From positions 1-10,698 of the forward strand of contig JAPPKT010000233.1 in the NCBI GenBank assembly GCA_028819675.1: a stretch of 10,698 nt of DNA. The letters run 5' to 3'. The position numbers and the translations under genes are program-made. Positions within the stretch are counted from its first letter, which is position 1; the number at the start of each line of letters is the position of its first letter. The notes under the pieces are model-generated. The model made no database searches. It had not been told where the DNA came from and saw only the letters and a program-made list of their open reading frames with translations. Positions 1 through 4,930 of the stretch are shown here, one piece after another. The stretch is from Caldilineaceae bacterium. Its GTDB lineage: Bacteria > Chloroflexota > Anaerolineae > Caldilineales > Caldilineaceae.

Positions 1-85
1 GGATGGGACGACGAATGTGATTGTGACGTCGTTGCGGGCGATACGGGTGGGGGTGAGGATGCCGAAGGCGCACGATTGGCATTGA
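1..85 (+). CDS. Possible C-terminal tail of an unidentified protein, cut by the left edge
   Basis: Reading from base 2, an open frame enters from the left edge and ends at TGA 83-85 with the tail ...RMPKAHDWH. The visible 27 residues alternate hydrophobic and polar positions (NVIVTSLRAIRVGVRM), like a beta-strand pair. The codons end mostly in G, as do many codons of the plus-strand antitoxin gene at 3773. The minus strand also has an open, C-ending frame here, but that frame meets a stop upstream and has no start codon, so the plus reading is preferred. I do not recognise the family and assign no function. Only 28 codons are visible, so this could be chance. Confidence 0.3.
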   Translation, partial: DGTTNVIVTSLRAIRVGVRMPKAHDWH

Positions 86-89
86 ACGG

Positions 90-121
90 CAGTTTTTAGT
101 AGTCAGTTTTTAGTTCTTAGT
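90..121. repeat. Short AT-rich direct repeat (CAGTTTTTAGT twice)
   Basis: The 11-mer CAGTTTTTAGT occurs at 90-100 and again at 104-114, followed by a degenerate third piece (TCTTAGTGA). It contains the decamer AGTAGTCAGT (98-107), which recurs in the gap upstream of the GH116 gene at 7584-7593. It looks like a member of a dispersed low-complexity intergenic repeat family. I see no coding or clear terminator structure here. Confidence 0.6.
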
Positions 122-135
122 GAACGGGTCGTTTT

Positions 136-394
136 TTGTTGTCTGAATCAGGATTTGTGGGGGTATGGAGAACATCTTTTATCCGCGAAGGGACGCGAAG
201 GGGCGCGAAGAACGTCTCTTTTGTTGTCTGAATCAGGATTTGTGGGATTTTGATGGATTTTCGGGATGGATTGATCTACGGGCGGGTATGGAGAACATCT
301 CTTATCCGCGAAGGGACGCGAAGGGGCGCGAAGAACGTCTCTTTTGTTGTCTGAATCAGGATTTGCGGGATTTTGATGGATTTTCGGGATGGAT
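136..394. repeat. 123-bp tandem duplication of a dispersed intergenic repeat, plus a partial unit
   Basis: Unit A starts at 161 and unit B at 284, a period of 123 bp. Bases 161-271 and 284-394 match at 109 of 111 positions, differing at 178/301 (T/C) and 242/365 (T/C). A partial unit, TTGTTGTCTGAATCAGGATT and a few following bases, sits at 136-160. Each unit has two parts: a GCGAAGGGACGCGAAGGG-type segment with an internal period of about 9-10 bases, and an AATCAGGATTT...GGATTTTCGGGATGG segment. The two parts also occur separately elsewhere in this window (about 4689-4770 and 1409-1449), so the unit is a composite of two dispersed repeat families. The period is a multiple of three, so long frames run through both copies on each strand, but these look spurious. 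Confidence 0.9.
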
Positions 395-484
395 GGCGGG
401 TGGTCGATGCACGAACACGAAGTGCGACTTTCATCTGCCAAAAGGGGCAGTGCGCGGCGGGGTGTCGCCCAGGATGCGCAGTAG

Positions 485-685
485 TTAATCGGGCAGCTCG
501 GCCAGGAATGATCTTACGGTAGGGACTAGCTCGGTGGGTATGTCCATTGTTGTTATTGTGGGGTCCTCGAAGGCGGCTTCGTCTTCGGCGATGGCCTCTT
601 CGTCGGATTGGGAATCGTAATGTTGGATAAGGCGGCGGACGCGGTCCAGGTCCCAGCCTGGGGGGTAACGGTTCGGGTCTTTCAT
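485..685 (-). CDS. Small acidic protein, probable antitoxin partner of the upstream DUF4258-like gene
   Basis: The product has 66 residues. It opens with MKDPNRYPPGWDLDRVRRLI, followed by a strongly acidic middle (DEEAIAEDEAAFED, about 28-41) and a C-terminal amphipathic stretch (PTELVPTVRSFLAEL, about 50-64). I recognise the opening 'NRYPxGWDxxRVRR' pattern as that of a widespread family of small hypothetical proteins found beside DUF4258/BrnT-like proteins, and it is plausibly an antitoxin. The start is ATG at 685. It overlaps the preceding gene's TGA as ATGA and has a strong AAGGAG six bases upstream, inside that gene, which suggests coupled translation. There is no membrane segment and no signal peptide. 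The acidity would suit pairing with the very basic partner. The antitoxin role is inferred from size, charge and gene arrangement; the reality of the gene is more certain than its role. Confidence 0.72.
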   Translation of the reverse strand: MKDPNRYPPGWDLDRVRRLIQHYDSQSDEEAIAEDEAAFEDPTITTMDIPTELVPTVRSFLAELPD

Positions 686-960
686 CTTCCTCTCCTTCTT
701 GCGCGCCTTCGAAAGGCGGAAAGCTGTCTGCCTCTAAGTTCATAGGCAGTTATGATGAAGGATTCCTCAGGGTCGGGATGAGGGATATAAACCACGCGAA
801 TGTAGCGGCCTCTACGCGTTCGTCCGATCGCAGTTCGCGACCTACCTCTTCCGCGCCTGTCCTCACCTGGAAAAAACAGTACGTCTTCGACTTCGTTCTC
901 TTCTACTCCATGGGCATAGATGTGAGGCTCGCCGGTATCCGGATCAATGAAGAAGCGCAC
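682..960 (-). CDS. DUF4258-like small basic protein, candidate toxin
   Basis: The product has 92 residues and resembles the DUF4258 fold, related to RelE/BrnT-like small toxins. An N-terminal strand (MRFFIDPDTG) leads to a conserved-looking 'HGVEENEVEDVLFF' helix (17-30), then GRTRRGRYIRVVYIP (46-60), which is the beta-hairpin with the typical 'G-R-x-I-R-V-V' pattern, and FIITAYELRGRQL (68-80), the 'ITAY-L' strand of the family. The C-terminus is extremely arginine-rich (RRRARRRGR), as expected for an RNA-binding protein. The start is GTG at 960, with GGAG five bases upstream and an in-frame TGA just before. A second AAGGAGGA lies further upstream. It is the first gene of a two-gene unit and overlaps the acidic partner by four bases. 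This toxin-first order is less common than antitoxin-first. RNase activity is not shown; the family call rests on motif resemblance only. Confidence 0.7.
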   Translation of the reverse strand: MRFFIDPDTGEPHIYAHGVEENEVEDVLFFPGEDRRGRGRSRTAIGRTRRGRYIRVVYIPHPDPEESFIITAYELRGRQLSAFRRRARRRGR

Positions 961-1579
961 AGATTCTCCAGGTAATCAGTTCCTCCTTAGCAGGACAATA
1001 GCAGTATTGCACTCTGCCATTTTTGCACATCTGTTCAGAATTGTCCAACATGGGAATACGGCCTTTGGCAACTCTGAGCGTACCGGGTTCGGTTATATGT
1101 CGGTCAAGTCAGATCGGAGCGACAACAGAATGCCAGAAAGCCGTGAACGGTGATGACAGAATTTTATGGCGAGTGGGACAGCTCCGATCCCAATTGATTC
1201 AGTTGACGGAGCGTTGGGCGATCTTGCTTTCGCTTTAGCGGAGTTGGTCTTGGTCTTCTGGTTGCCTGCAATTGTGGCGGAAAGGAGCAACGACCTCGGC
1301 CCGTTGGGCTGTGTGATGTTCTCTCGGCGGAACAGAATTGTAGCCGTTTTCGGTAGTGACGGCGTCAAACTGAAGGAGGACAATTATCGGATCTGCATGG
1401 GTGAAATCAGAATCAGGATTTGCAGGATCTTGAAGGATTTTCTGGATGGTTGGCGCGCGGGTCGGGTGAGGAAGGAGTGTCCATGGTGGGGCAGAAGTTT
1501 GCGTGAAGACTTGCCGACGCGGTTGGCGCGGATCTTGTGGGTTTACGGCGGGACCTACGCGAGGCGTGGTCGCTGGCGG
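961..1579. other. Intergenic region without a convincing gene
   Basis: About 620 bp lie between the start of the minus-strand DUF4258-like gene and the stop of the minus-strand glutamine synthetase gene. A 96-codon minus-strand frame (1093-1383, TTG start) has no recognisable protein character. The long plus-strand frame crossing 1166-2245 is mostly antisense to the synthetase gene. One dispersed repeat (1409-1449) is present. I see no strong terminator after the synthetase stop. Upstream of the DUF4258-like gene the best ribosome-site element is AAGGAGGA at about 980-987 (minus strand). No clean -35/-10 pair stands out. Confidence 0.6.
1409..1449. repeat. Solo copy of the AATCAGGATTT...GGATGG repeat
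   Basis: The 41 bases here match the second half of the tandem unit at 351-394 with a few substitutions. The shared skeleton is AATCAGGATTTGC, then GGAT, TTGA, GGATTTT, GGATGG in the same spacing. The GCGAAGGG half of the unit is absent, so this half moves or is copied independently. The repeat lies in a gap between genes. Confidence 0.75.
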
Positions 1580-2980
1580 CTAGATGCGCTCGAAGTAGCG
1601 GGTGCGTTCCCAGTCGGTGACGGCGTTGCGGAAGGCCTGGGCTTCGGTGGTGAAGAAGTGGGTGTAGTGTTCGACGACTTCGGCGCCGAATGCGGAGCGG
1701 GCGAGGTCGCTGGCGGCGAAGTTGGAGACGGCTGCTTCGAGGGTGGCGGGGAGCATTTGGATGCCGGCGGCGGCGTAGACGTCGCCGATGTGAGGGGGCG
1801 GGGGCTCGATCTGTTGCTCGATGCCGGCGAGGCCGGAGGCGATGACGGCCGCGTAGGCGAGGTAGGGGTTGACGTCGGCGCCGGGAATGCGGCACTCGAT
1901 GCGGAGGCTGGGACCTGTGCCGACGATGCGGAAGCCGGCGGTGCGGTTGTCGGGGGACCAGGCGAGTGCGGTCGGGGCCCAGCTGCCGGCTTCGAAGCGT
2001 TTGTAAGAGTTGACGGTTGGGGCGTAGCAGACCATGAGCTCGGGCACGTAGTGCATCCAGCCGCCGAGGAACCAGCGGAAGAGGTCGGAGCAGGCGATGC
2101 CGGAGAGGTCACCGGTGCCGGGGAAGGCGTTGGTGCGCTCTGCGCCTGCGGTCGACCAAAGGCTGACGTGGAGGTGGGCGCTGGAGCCGGCTTCTGCGGC
2201 GTCGGGCTTGGCCATGAAGGTGGCGCTGCAGCCGAGTTGGTCTGATATTTCCTTGACTGCCTGCTTGAGCAGGAGGTGGCGGTCGGCCATTTCGAGGATT
2301 GGCGCGTAGCGGATGTTGAGCTCGTGCTGGTTTTTGCCGAATTCGCCCTTGGTGGACTCGACGGGGACGCCGGAGTCGGCGAGGTGGCGGCGGAATGCGC
2401 CGTTGAGGTCTTCGGTGCGGGCGGCCTGGAGGAGGTGGTAGTCTTCGCGGTACCATCCGACTTCGGCCAGATTGCGGTAGCCGTTGCGGGCCGCGTCGAG
2501 GTATGAGGTGCGATAGAGAAAGTACTCCAGTTCTGAGCCGGCCATGGCCGCATAGCCATGGTCGTACAGGCGGTCGAGCTGTTTGCGCAGGATGGAACGG
2601 GGGGCAACGGCGACGGGCTCGTGGGATGGATCGAGTTGGGCGTCGCAGAGTACGAGGGCGGTGCGGTCGAGCCAGGAGAGTTTGCGGAGGGTGGCGAGAT
2701 CGGGGGCCAGGTGGACGTCGCCGTAGCCCGATTCCCAGTTTGAGAAGCGGTAACCGGGAACGGGTTCCATCTCCATGTCGACGGTGAAGAGATAGTCGCA
2801 GGCGTGTGTGCCGCGGGCGACGTCGGTGAGGAAGAAGGAGGCGTCGAGGCGTTTGCCCACGGGCTTTCCGTAGGGGTCGGGGAAGGCGAGGATGACGGTG
2901 TCGACGGCGCCGTCTTCTGCGGCGGTGCGCAGGTCATCGACGGTGAGCATTCCCGGGACTTTTTTGTGATTGGGTGGCAC
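1580..2980 (-). CDS. Glutamine synthetase family gamma-glutamyl ligase (PuuA/GlnA3/GlnA4-like)
   Basis: The product has 466 residues, the usual length for single-domain cytoplasmic members that ligate glutamate to ammonia or an amine using ATP. An N-terminal beta-grasp region (about 15-115) with FPDPYGKPVGKR (33-44) is followed by the catalytic domain. Visible landmarks are SELEYFL (149-155, metal-binding glutamates E150/E152), KGEFGKNQHELN (211-222), GSSAHLHVSLW (265-275, the H-x-H ATP-site segment), NSYKRFEAGSWAP (324-336) and RIECRIPGADVNPYLA (360-375). The ending VTDWERTRYFERI is typical of the PuuA/GlnA3/GlnA4 group, not of assimilatory GlnA. The Asn-Leu-Tyr adenylylation context of GlnA-I is missing. 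The GTG start at 2980 has GGAGG eight bases upstream; the internal ATG at 2950 lacks a ribosome site. The gene stands alone, so the substrate (polyamine, ethanolamine, another amine or ammonia) cannot be told from context. Confidence 0.93.
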   Translation of the reverse strand: MPPNHKKVPGMLTVDDLRTAAEDGAVDTVILAFPDPYGKPVGKRLDASFFLTDVARGTHACDYLFTVDMEMEPVPGYRFSNWESGYGDVHLAPDLATLRKLSWLDRTALVLCDAQLDPSHEPVAVAPRSILRKQLDRLYDHGYAAMAGSELEYFLYRTSYLDAARNGYRNLAEVGWYREDYHLLQAARTEDLNGAFRRHLADSGVPVESTKGEFGKNQHELNIRYAPILEMADRHLLLKQAVKEISDQLGCSATFMAKPDAAEAGSSAHLHVSLWSTAGAERTNAFPGTGDLSGIACSDLFRWFLGGWMHYVPELMVCYAPTVNSYKRFEAGSWAPTALAWSPDNRTAGFRIVGTGPSLRIECRIPGADVNPYLAYAAVIASGLAGIEQQIEPPPPHIGDVYAAAGIQMLPATLEAAVSNFAASDLARSAFGAEVVEHYTHFFTTEAQAFRNAVTDWERTRYFERI

Positions 2981-3064
2981 GTTCTTTGCCTCCGGCGTGG
3001 ATGAATCCGGCGCGGACCGAGTGGGAAACTGCTACCGATTGTACGCGCAGGTTAAGTGGAGGGA

Positions 3065-3070
3065 ATTATA
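3065..3070 (-). promoter_or_regulatory. Candidate -10 element for the glutamine synthetase gene
   Basis: On the minus strand these bases read TATAAT, a perfect sigma70-type -10 hexamer, about 85 bp upstream of the synthetase GTG start and correctly oriented. No good TTGACA-like -35 lies 16-18 bases further upstream; the matching position is a T-rich GGTTTT tract. A second TACAAT-like hexamer lies downstream at 3037-3042. The call is weak and rests on the hexamer and its position only. Confidence 0.3.
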
Positions 3071-3473
3071 AACGAGTCCTGGGGGAAAAACCCATCCGTG
3101 GAACTTACTGCACTGGAGCGGAACGTCAGGTTCTGGCCTGCCTCTTCCATTCTCGTGTGGGCCGCTGCGATGCATGCCATTGCAGGTCGACACTGATGGA
3201 GCCCTCTGCGGTCCAGTTCGGGCGTCTCGGTCAGGTTTGCGGGCTTCATGTGCGACGCGGGCTGGCCTGACGTTATTCTGATGGGACGCAACTCTACATT
3301 GACAGGTTGAGCTTGGGAGACCGACTGAGGCGAGTGCAAGGTGTGTTGGTGACTCTACGTATCGGGTCCAGTATGCTTATTTCTCCATGCATTCATCATT
3401 TTTCGCCCTGGAAGGATAGACCGCCAGATAGGCGACTCATTACGAAATGAATGCTAGCGGTTCAGGTTTCATC

Positions 3474-3512
3474 TTGACAAAGCTTGACAGCGCTCACGTT
3501 TCCGGCGAGAAT
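3474..3512 (+). promoter_or_regulatory. Double TTGACA promoter-like motif
   Basis: Two TTGACA hexamers lie ten bases apart (3474-3479 and 3484-3489). The second is followed, after 17 bases, by GAGAAT (3507-3512), a fair -10 match. Transcription would run rightwards towards the antitoxin-Doc pair, whose first codon is about 260 bp downstream. That leader is long for a toxin-antitoxin operon, so the link is tentative. Confidence 0.3.
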
Positions 3513-3772
3513 CGTAACCGGTAAGCCAGAATCTTTATGCGGTCTGTCCAATTCAGGTTGGAGGGCTGTAACGGGTTCAGTACTCCGCTCCTGGTGCTGA
3601 CGACACGGGCGGGGCCGATATGGGAGTGGGCCGGCTGCCTGGCGGGACATCCGACCGGCTTGGGGCGAGGAGAGAAGGGGGAGGAGAGAAGCGGCTTCCC
3701 GGCCCTTTATTGGAGAGCGGATAGCCTTTCGAAACCGGCGACAGTAGAGTAAGCAGGGAGGAGGATTACGGG

Positions 3773-4000
3773 ATGGGTAGGCAGAAAGTCAAGTTTTCGA
3801 GCCAGGCTTCGCCGGAGGTGTTGTCGGCGCTGCGAGAGATTGCGCGGGGTGAGGGGCGACACTTTCAGGCTGTATTGCAGGAGGCGATGGAGGAGTATAT
3901 TGCGAACCGCAGCCAGGAGACGCCGCGCGCGGAAGTCATGGCGCACTTCCGGGCCAGCGTGGAGCGAAACCGGCTGCTGGGTGAGTTACTGGCCAGATGA
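3773..4000 (+). CDS. Ribbon-helix-helix-like antitoxin paired with Doc-family toxin
   Basis: The product has 75 residues. The N-terminus fits a ribbon-helix-helix DNA-binding fold: a strand (QKVKFSS, about 4-10), helix 1 (PEVLSALREIARGEG, 14-28) and helix 2 (RHFQAVLQEAMEEYIANR, 29-46). The 'R-x-F-Q-x-V-x-x-E-A-x-x-E-Y-I' pattern is common in small antitoxins encoded before Doc/Fic genes. The C-terminal 25 residues (MAHFRASVERNRLLGELLAR) form a charged helix, likely the part that binds the toxin. The ATG at 3773 follows GAGGAGG with an eight-base spacer, a strong ribosome site. The stop overlaps the toxin start as ATGA (3997-4000), so the two are co-translated. By analogy with other modules it probably represses its own promoter. 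It is not Phd-like in sequence (Phd is a YefM-type fold), which is why no phd symbol is given. Confidence 0.82.
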   Translation: MGRQKVKFSSQASPEVLSALREIARGEGRHFQAVLQEAMEEYIANRSQETPRAEVMAHFRASVERNRLLGELLAR

Positions 4001-4383
4001 ATCATAACTTTCCCACAATCCTGGAAGTTGTGACCATACACAGTATCCTTATCGAAGAATTTGGGGGAACGCCGGGGATTCGAGATCAGGGCGCGCTGGC
4101 CTCGGCACTCATGCGGCCCCAACTTGGTTACTATGACGGCCTGATGGAAGAGGCTGCGGCGCTGATGGAGAGCCTTGCAAATAATCATCCCTTTGTGGAT
4201 GGCAACAAGCGGGTGGCATTCTTCGTCACTGACGCTTTTTTGCGGCTGAACGGCCAGTACATCGACTGCGACAGTCTCGAAGCCTTCGAATTCTTCATGC
4301 GCTTATTTGAGACAGAATCGTTTCGATACGCGGCGTTGCTTCCGTGGCTGGAGGCCAAGGTGCAGCCGCTGCCGGGGCGTTGA
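3997..4383 (+). CDS. doc: Doc-like toxin, Fic/DOC family
   Basis: The product has 128 residues, the length of phage P1 Doc and its chromosomal relatives. The signature is NHPFVDGNKRVAF (63-75), the Fic/Doc catalytic loop HxFx(D/N)(A/G)NKR. Here it has H64, F66, D68, N70, K71 and R72, all present. Lysine rather than glycine in the 'GNK' step marks the Doc branch, whose founder phosphorylates elongation factor Tu rather than AMPylating proteins. The N-terminal LEVVTIHSILIEEFGGTPGIRD (about 9-30) and the following ALASALMRPQLGYY match the usual Doc start, and the 'G-I-R-D-x-G-A-L-x-S-A' pattern is typical. The ATG at 3997 lies inside the antitoxin stop; there is no strong ribosome site of its own, so translation is probably coupled. 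The enzyme looks intact. The family is certain; the target is inferred from the family. Confidence 0.95.
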   Translation: MNHNFPTILEVVTIHSILIEEFGGTPGIRDQGALASALMRPQLGYYDGLMEEAAALMESLANNHPFVDGNKRVAFFVTDAFLRLNGQYIDCDSLEAFEFFMRLFETESFRYAALLPWLEAKVQPLPGR

Positions 4384-4688
4384 CCGGCCAGATCGAAGAC
4401 GGTTTTGGCTGCCGATTCATTTCTCCTCTTGTCGGAAACGCCCAAACGCACCGATTCACCATTTGCCCCGTTTTGTGCGTCCGCTTGCAGGTCTCGCCAA
4501 AGGGTCGGTAGGGCGGCACTCACCTCGCCAGGACCAGATGAAAATTGAAAAGCCGGGACGCAGGCGGCGCCCCGGCTGTAGGCCTATGCATGATTCCGTG
4601 CAAGACAACAGGTGGCCGTGCAACTACCGGTCAGGCGTGTTCGGGATGGTTATCGCTTGAATCTTGTTGTATACACAACCTTTCGATC

Positions 4689-4770
4689 GGCGAAGTCACG
4701 CGAAGGGGCGCGAAGAACTCCTTTGTTTGTTCCAAGGAGGGCCACAAAGGGACACGAAGGGCACGCAAGG
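4689..4770. repeat. GCGAAGGG/ACACGAAGGG-type dispersed repeat, two divergent segments
   Basis: Bases 4689-4720 read GGCGAAGTCACGCGAAGGGG and on to GCGCGAAGAAC, closely matching the first half of the tandem unit at 184-215. Bases 4742-4770 (CCACAAAGGGACACGAAGGG, then CACGCAAGG) are a diverged version with the same 9-10-base rhythm, built on (A/G)CGAAGG(G)CAC. The AATCAGG half seen at 231-271 is missing here. These resemble the 'ccacgaaggacacgaagg' intergenic repeats seen in many bacterial genomes. Confidence 0.75.
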
Positions 4771-4781
4771 GAGCAACAACC

Positions 4782-4882
4782 AGGGGCACCCACGAGGGGT
4801 GCCCCTACGGGAGGTGGGTGGAGTGGGTGGGATGATGAGCGTGGCGCGTACGAGGGCACCCACAAGGGGTGCCCCTACGGGG
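4782..4882. repeat. Two copies of a GGGCACCC-loop-GGGTGCCC hairpin element
   Basis: Copy 1 has a perfect 10-bp stem, AGGGGCACCC (4782-4791) and GGGTGCCCCT (4797-4806), around a five-base loop. Copy 2 has an 8-bp stem, GGGCACCC (4854-4861) and GGGTGCCC (4867-4874), around another five-base loop. Both are followed by CCTACGGG, and the 29-base core differs at one loop base (ACGAG versus ACAAG). The copies are 70 bp apart. I recognise this as a family of dispersed GTAGGGGCACCCC-type palindromes. They sit just downstream of the GH116 stop codon on the minus strand and could act as transcript-end stem-loops. Confidence 0.85.
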
Positions 4883-4930
4883 GAGGGCTGGGGGGAAGCC
4901 CTTTTGCGCTATGGAAGGAGAGTCTGCTGA

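Larger units (their letters stand above)
2981..3772. other. Long intergenic region without a convincing gene
   Basis: Nearly 800 bp separate the divergent synthetase and toxin-antitoxin genes. The open frames are short (under 100 codons), lack good ribosome sites and show no protein-like pattern. Weak structures include an inverted repeat GCATTCAT (3389-3396) / ATGAATGC (3447-3454) enclosing a small CGCC/GGCG hairpin (3422-3434), and a purine-rich tract (GAGGAGAGAAGGGGGAGGAGAG) at about 3667-3688. Promoter-like motifs are listed separately. The region is less G-skewed and more mixed in composition than the neighbouring genes, and could hold a decayed gene or regulatory RNA, but nothing can be called. 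Confidence 0.5.
4384..4930. other. Convergent intergenic region filled with dispersed repeats
   Basis: The region lies between the ends of the plus-strand doc gene and the minus-strand GH116 gene. I see no gene. The first 300 bp hold no recognised element; a small GTTGT-ATAC-ACAAC inverted repeat lies at about 4664-4677. The right half is a stack of repeats (listed separately), of which the hairpin elements at 4782-4806 and 4854-4874 could stop or stabilise transcripts coming from either side. No classic hairpin plus T-tract terminator is evident. Confidence 0.6.

Noticed and set aside
136..394. CRISPR array
   Set aside because: Only two long, adjacent, nearly identical units with no spacers; no short repeats alternating with unique sequence and no cas genes nearby.
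165..488. A 107-codon plus-strand frame with a repeated peptide, and a 97-codon minus-strand frame over the same bases
   Set aside because: Both are produced by the 123-bp tandem repeat, whose halves recur elsewhere in non-coding positions and other frames. There is no ribosome site and no protein-like conservation.
1093..1383. A 96-codon minus-strand frame in the gap before the synthetase stop
   Set aside because: TTG start without a ribosome site, Ser/Thr/Lys-rich composition with no domain pattern, and no operon context.
1166..2245. A 359-codon plus-strand frame antisense to the glutamine synthetase
   Set aside because: Low-complexity Gly/Val/Ala/Glu/Asp composition, caused by C-ending codons of the real gene on the other strand. 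The synthetase motifs are decisive.
3122..3274. Inverted repeat AACGTCAGG / CCTGACGTT about 135 bp apart as ends of a mobile element
   Set aside because: Only nine bases, no flanking target duplication and no transposase frame between them; likely chance.
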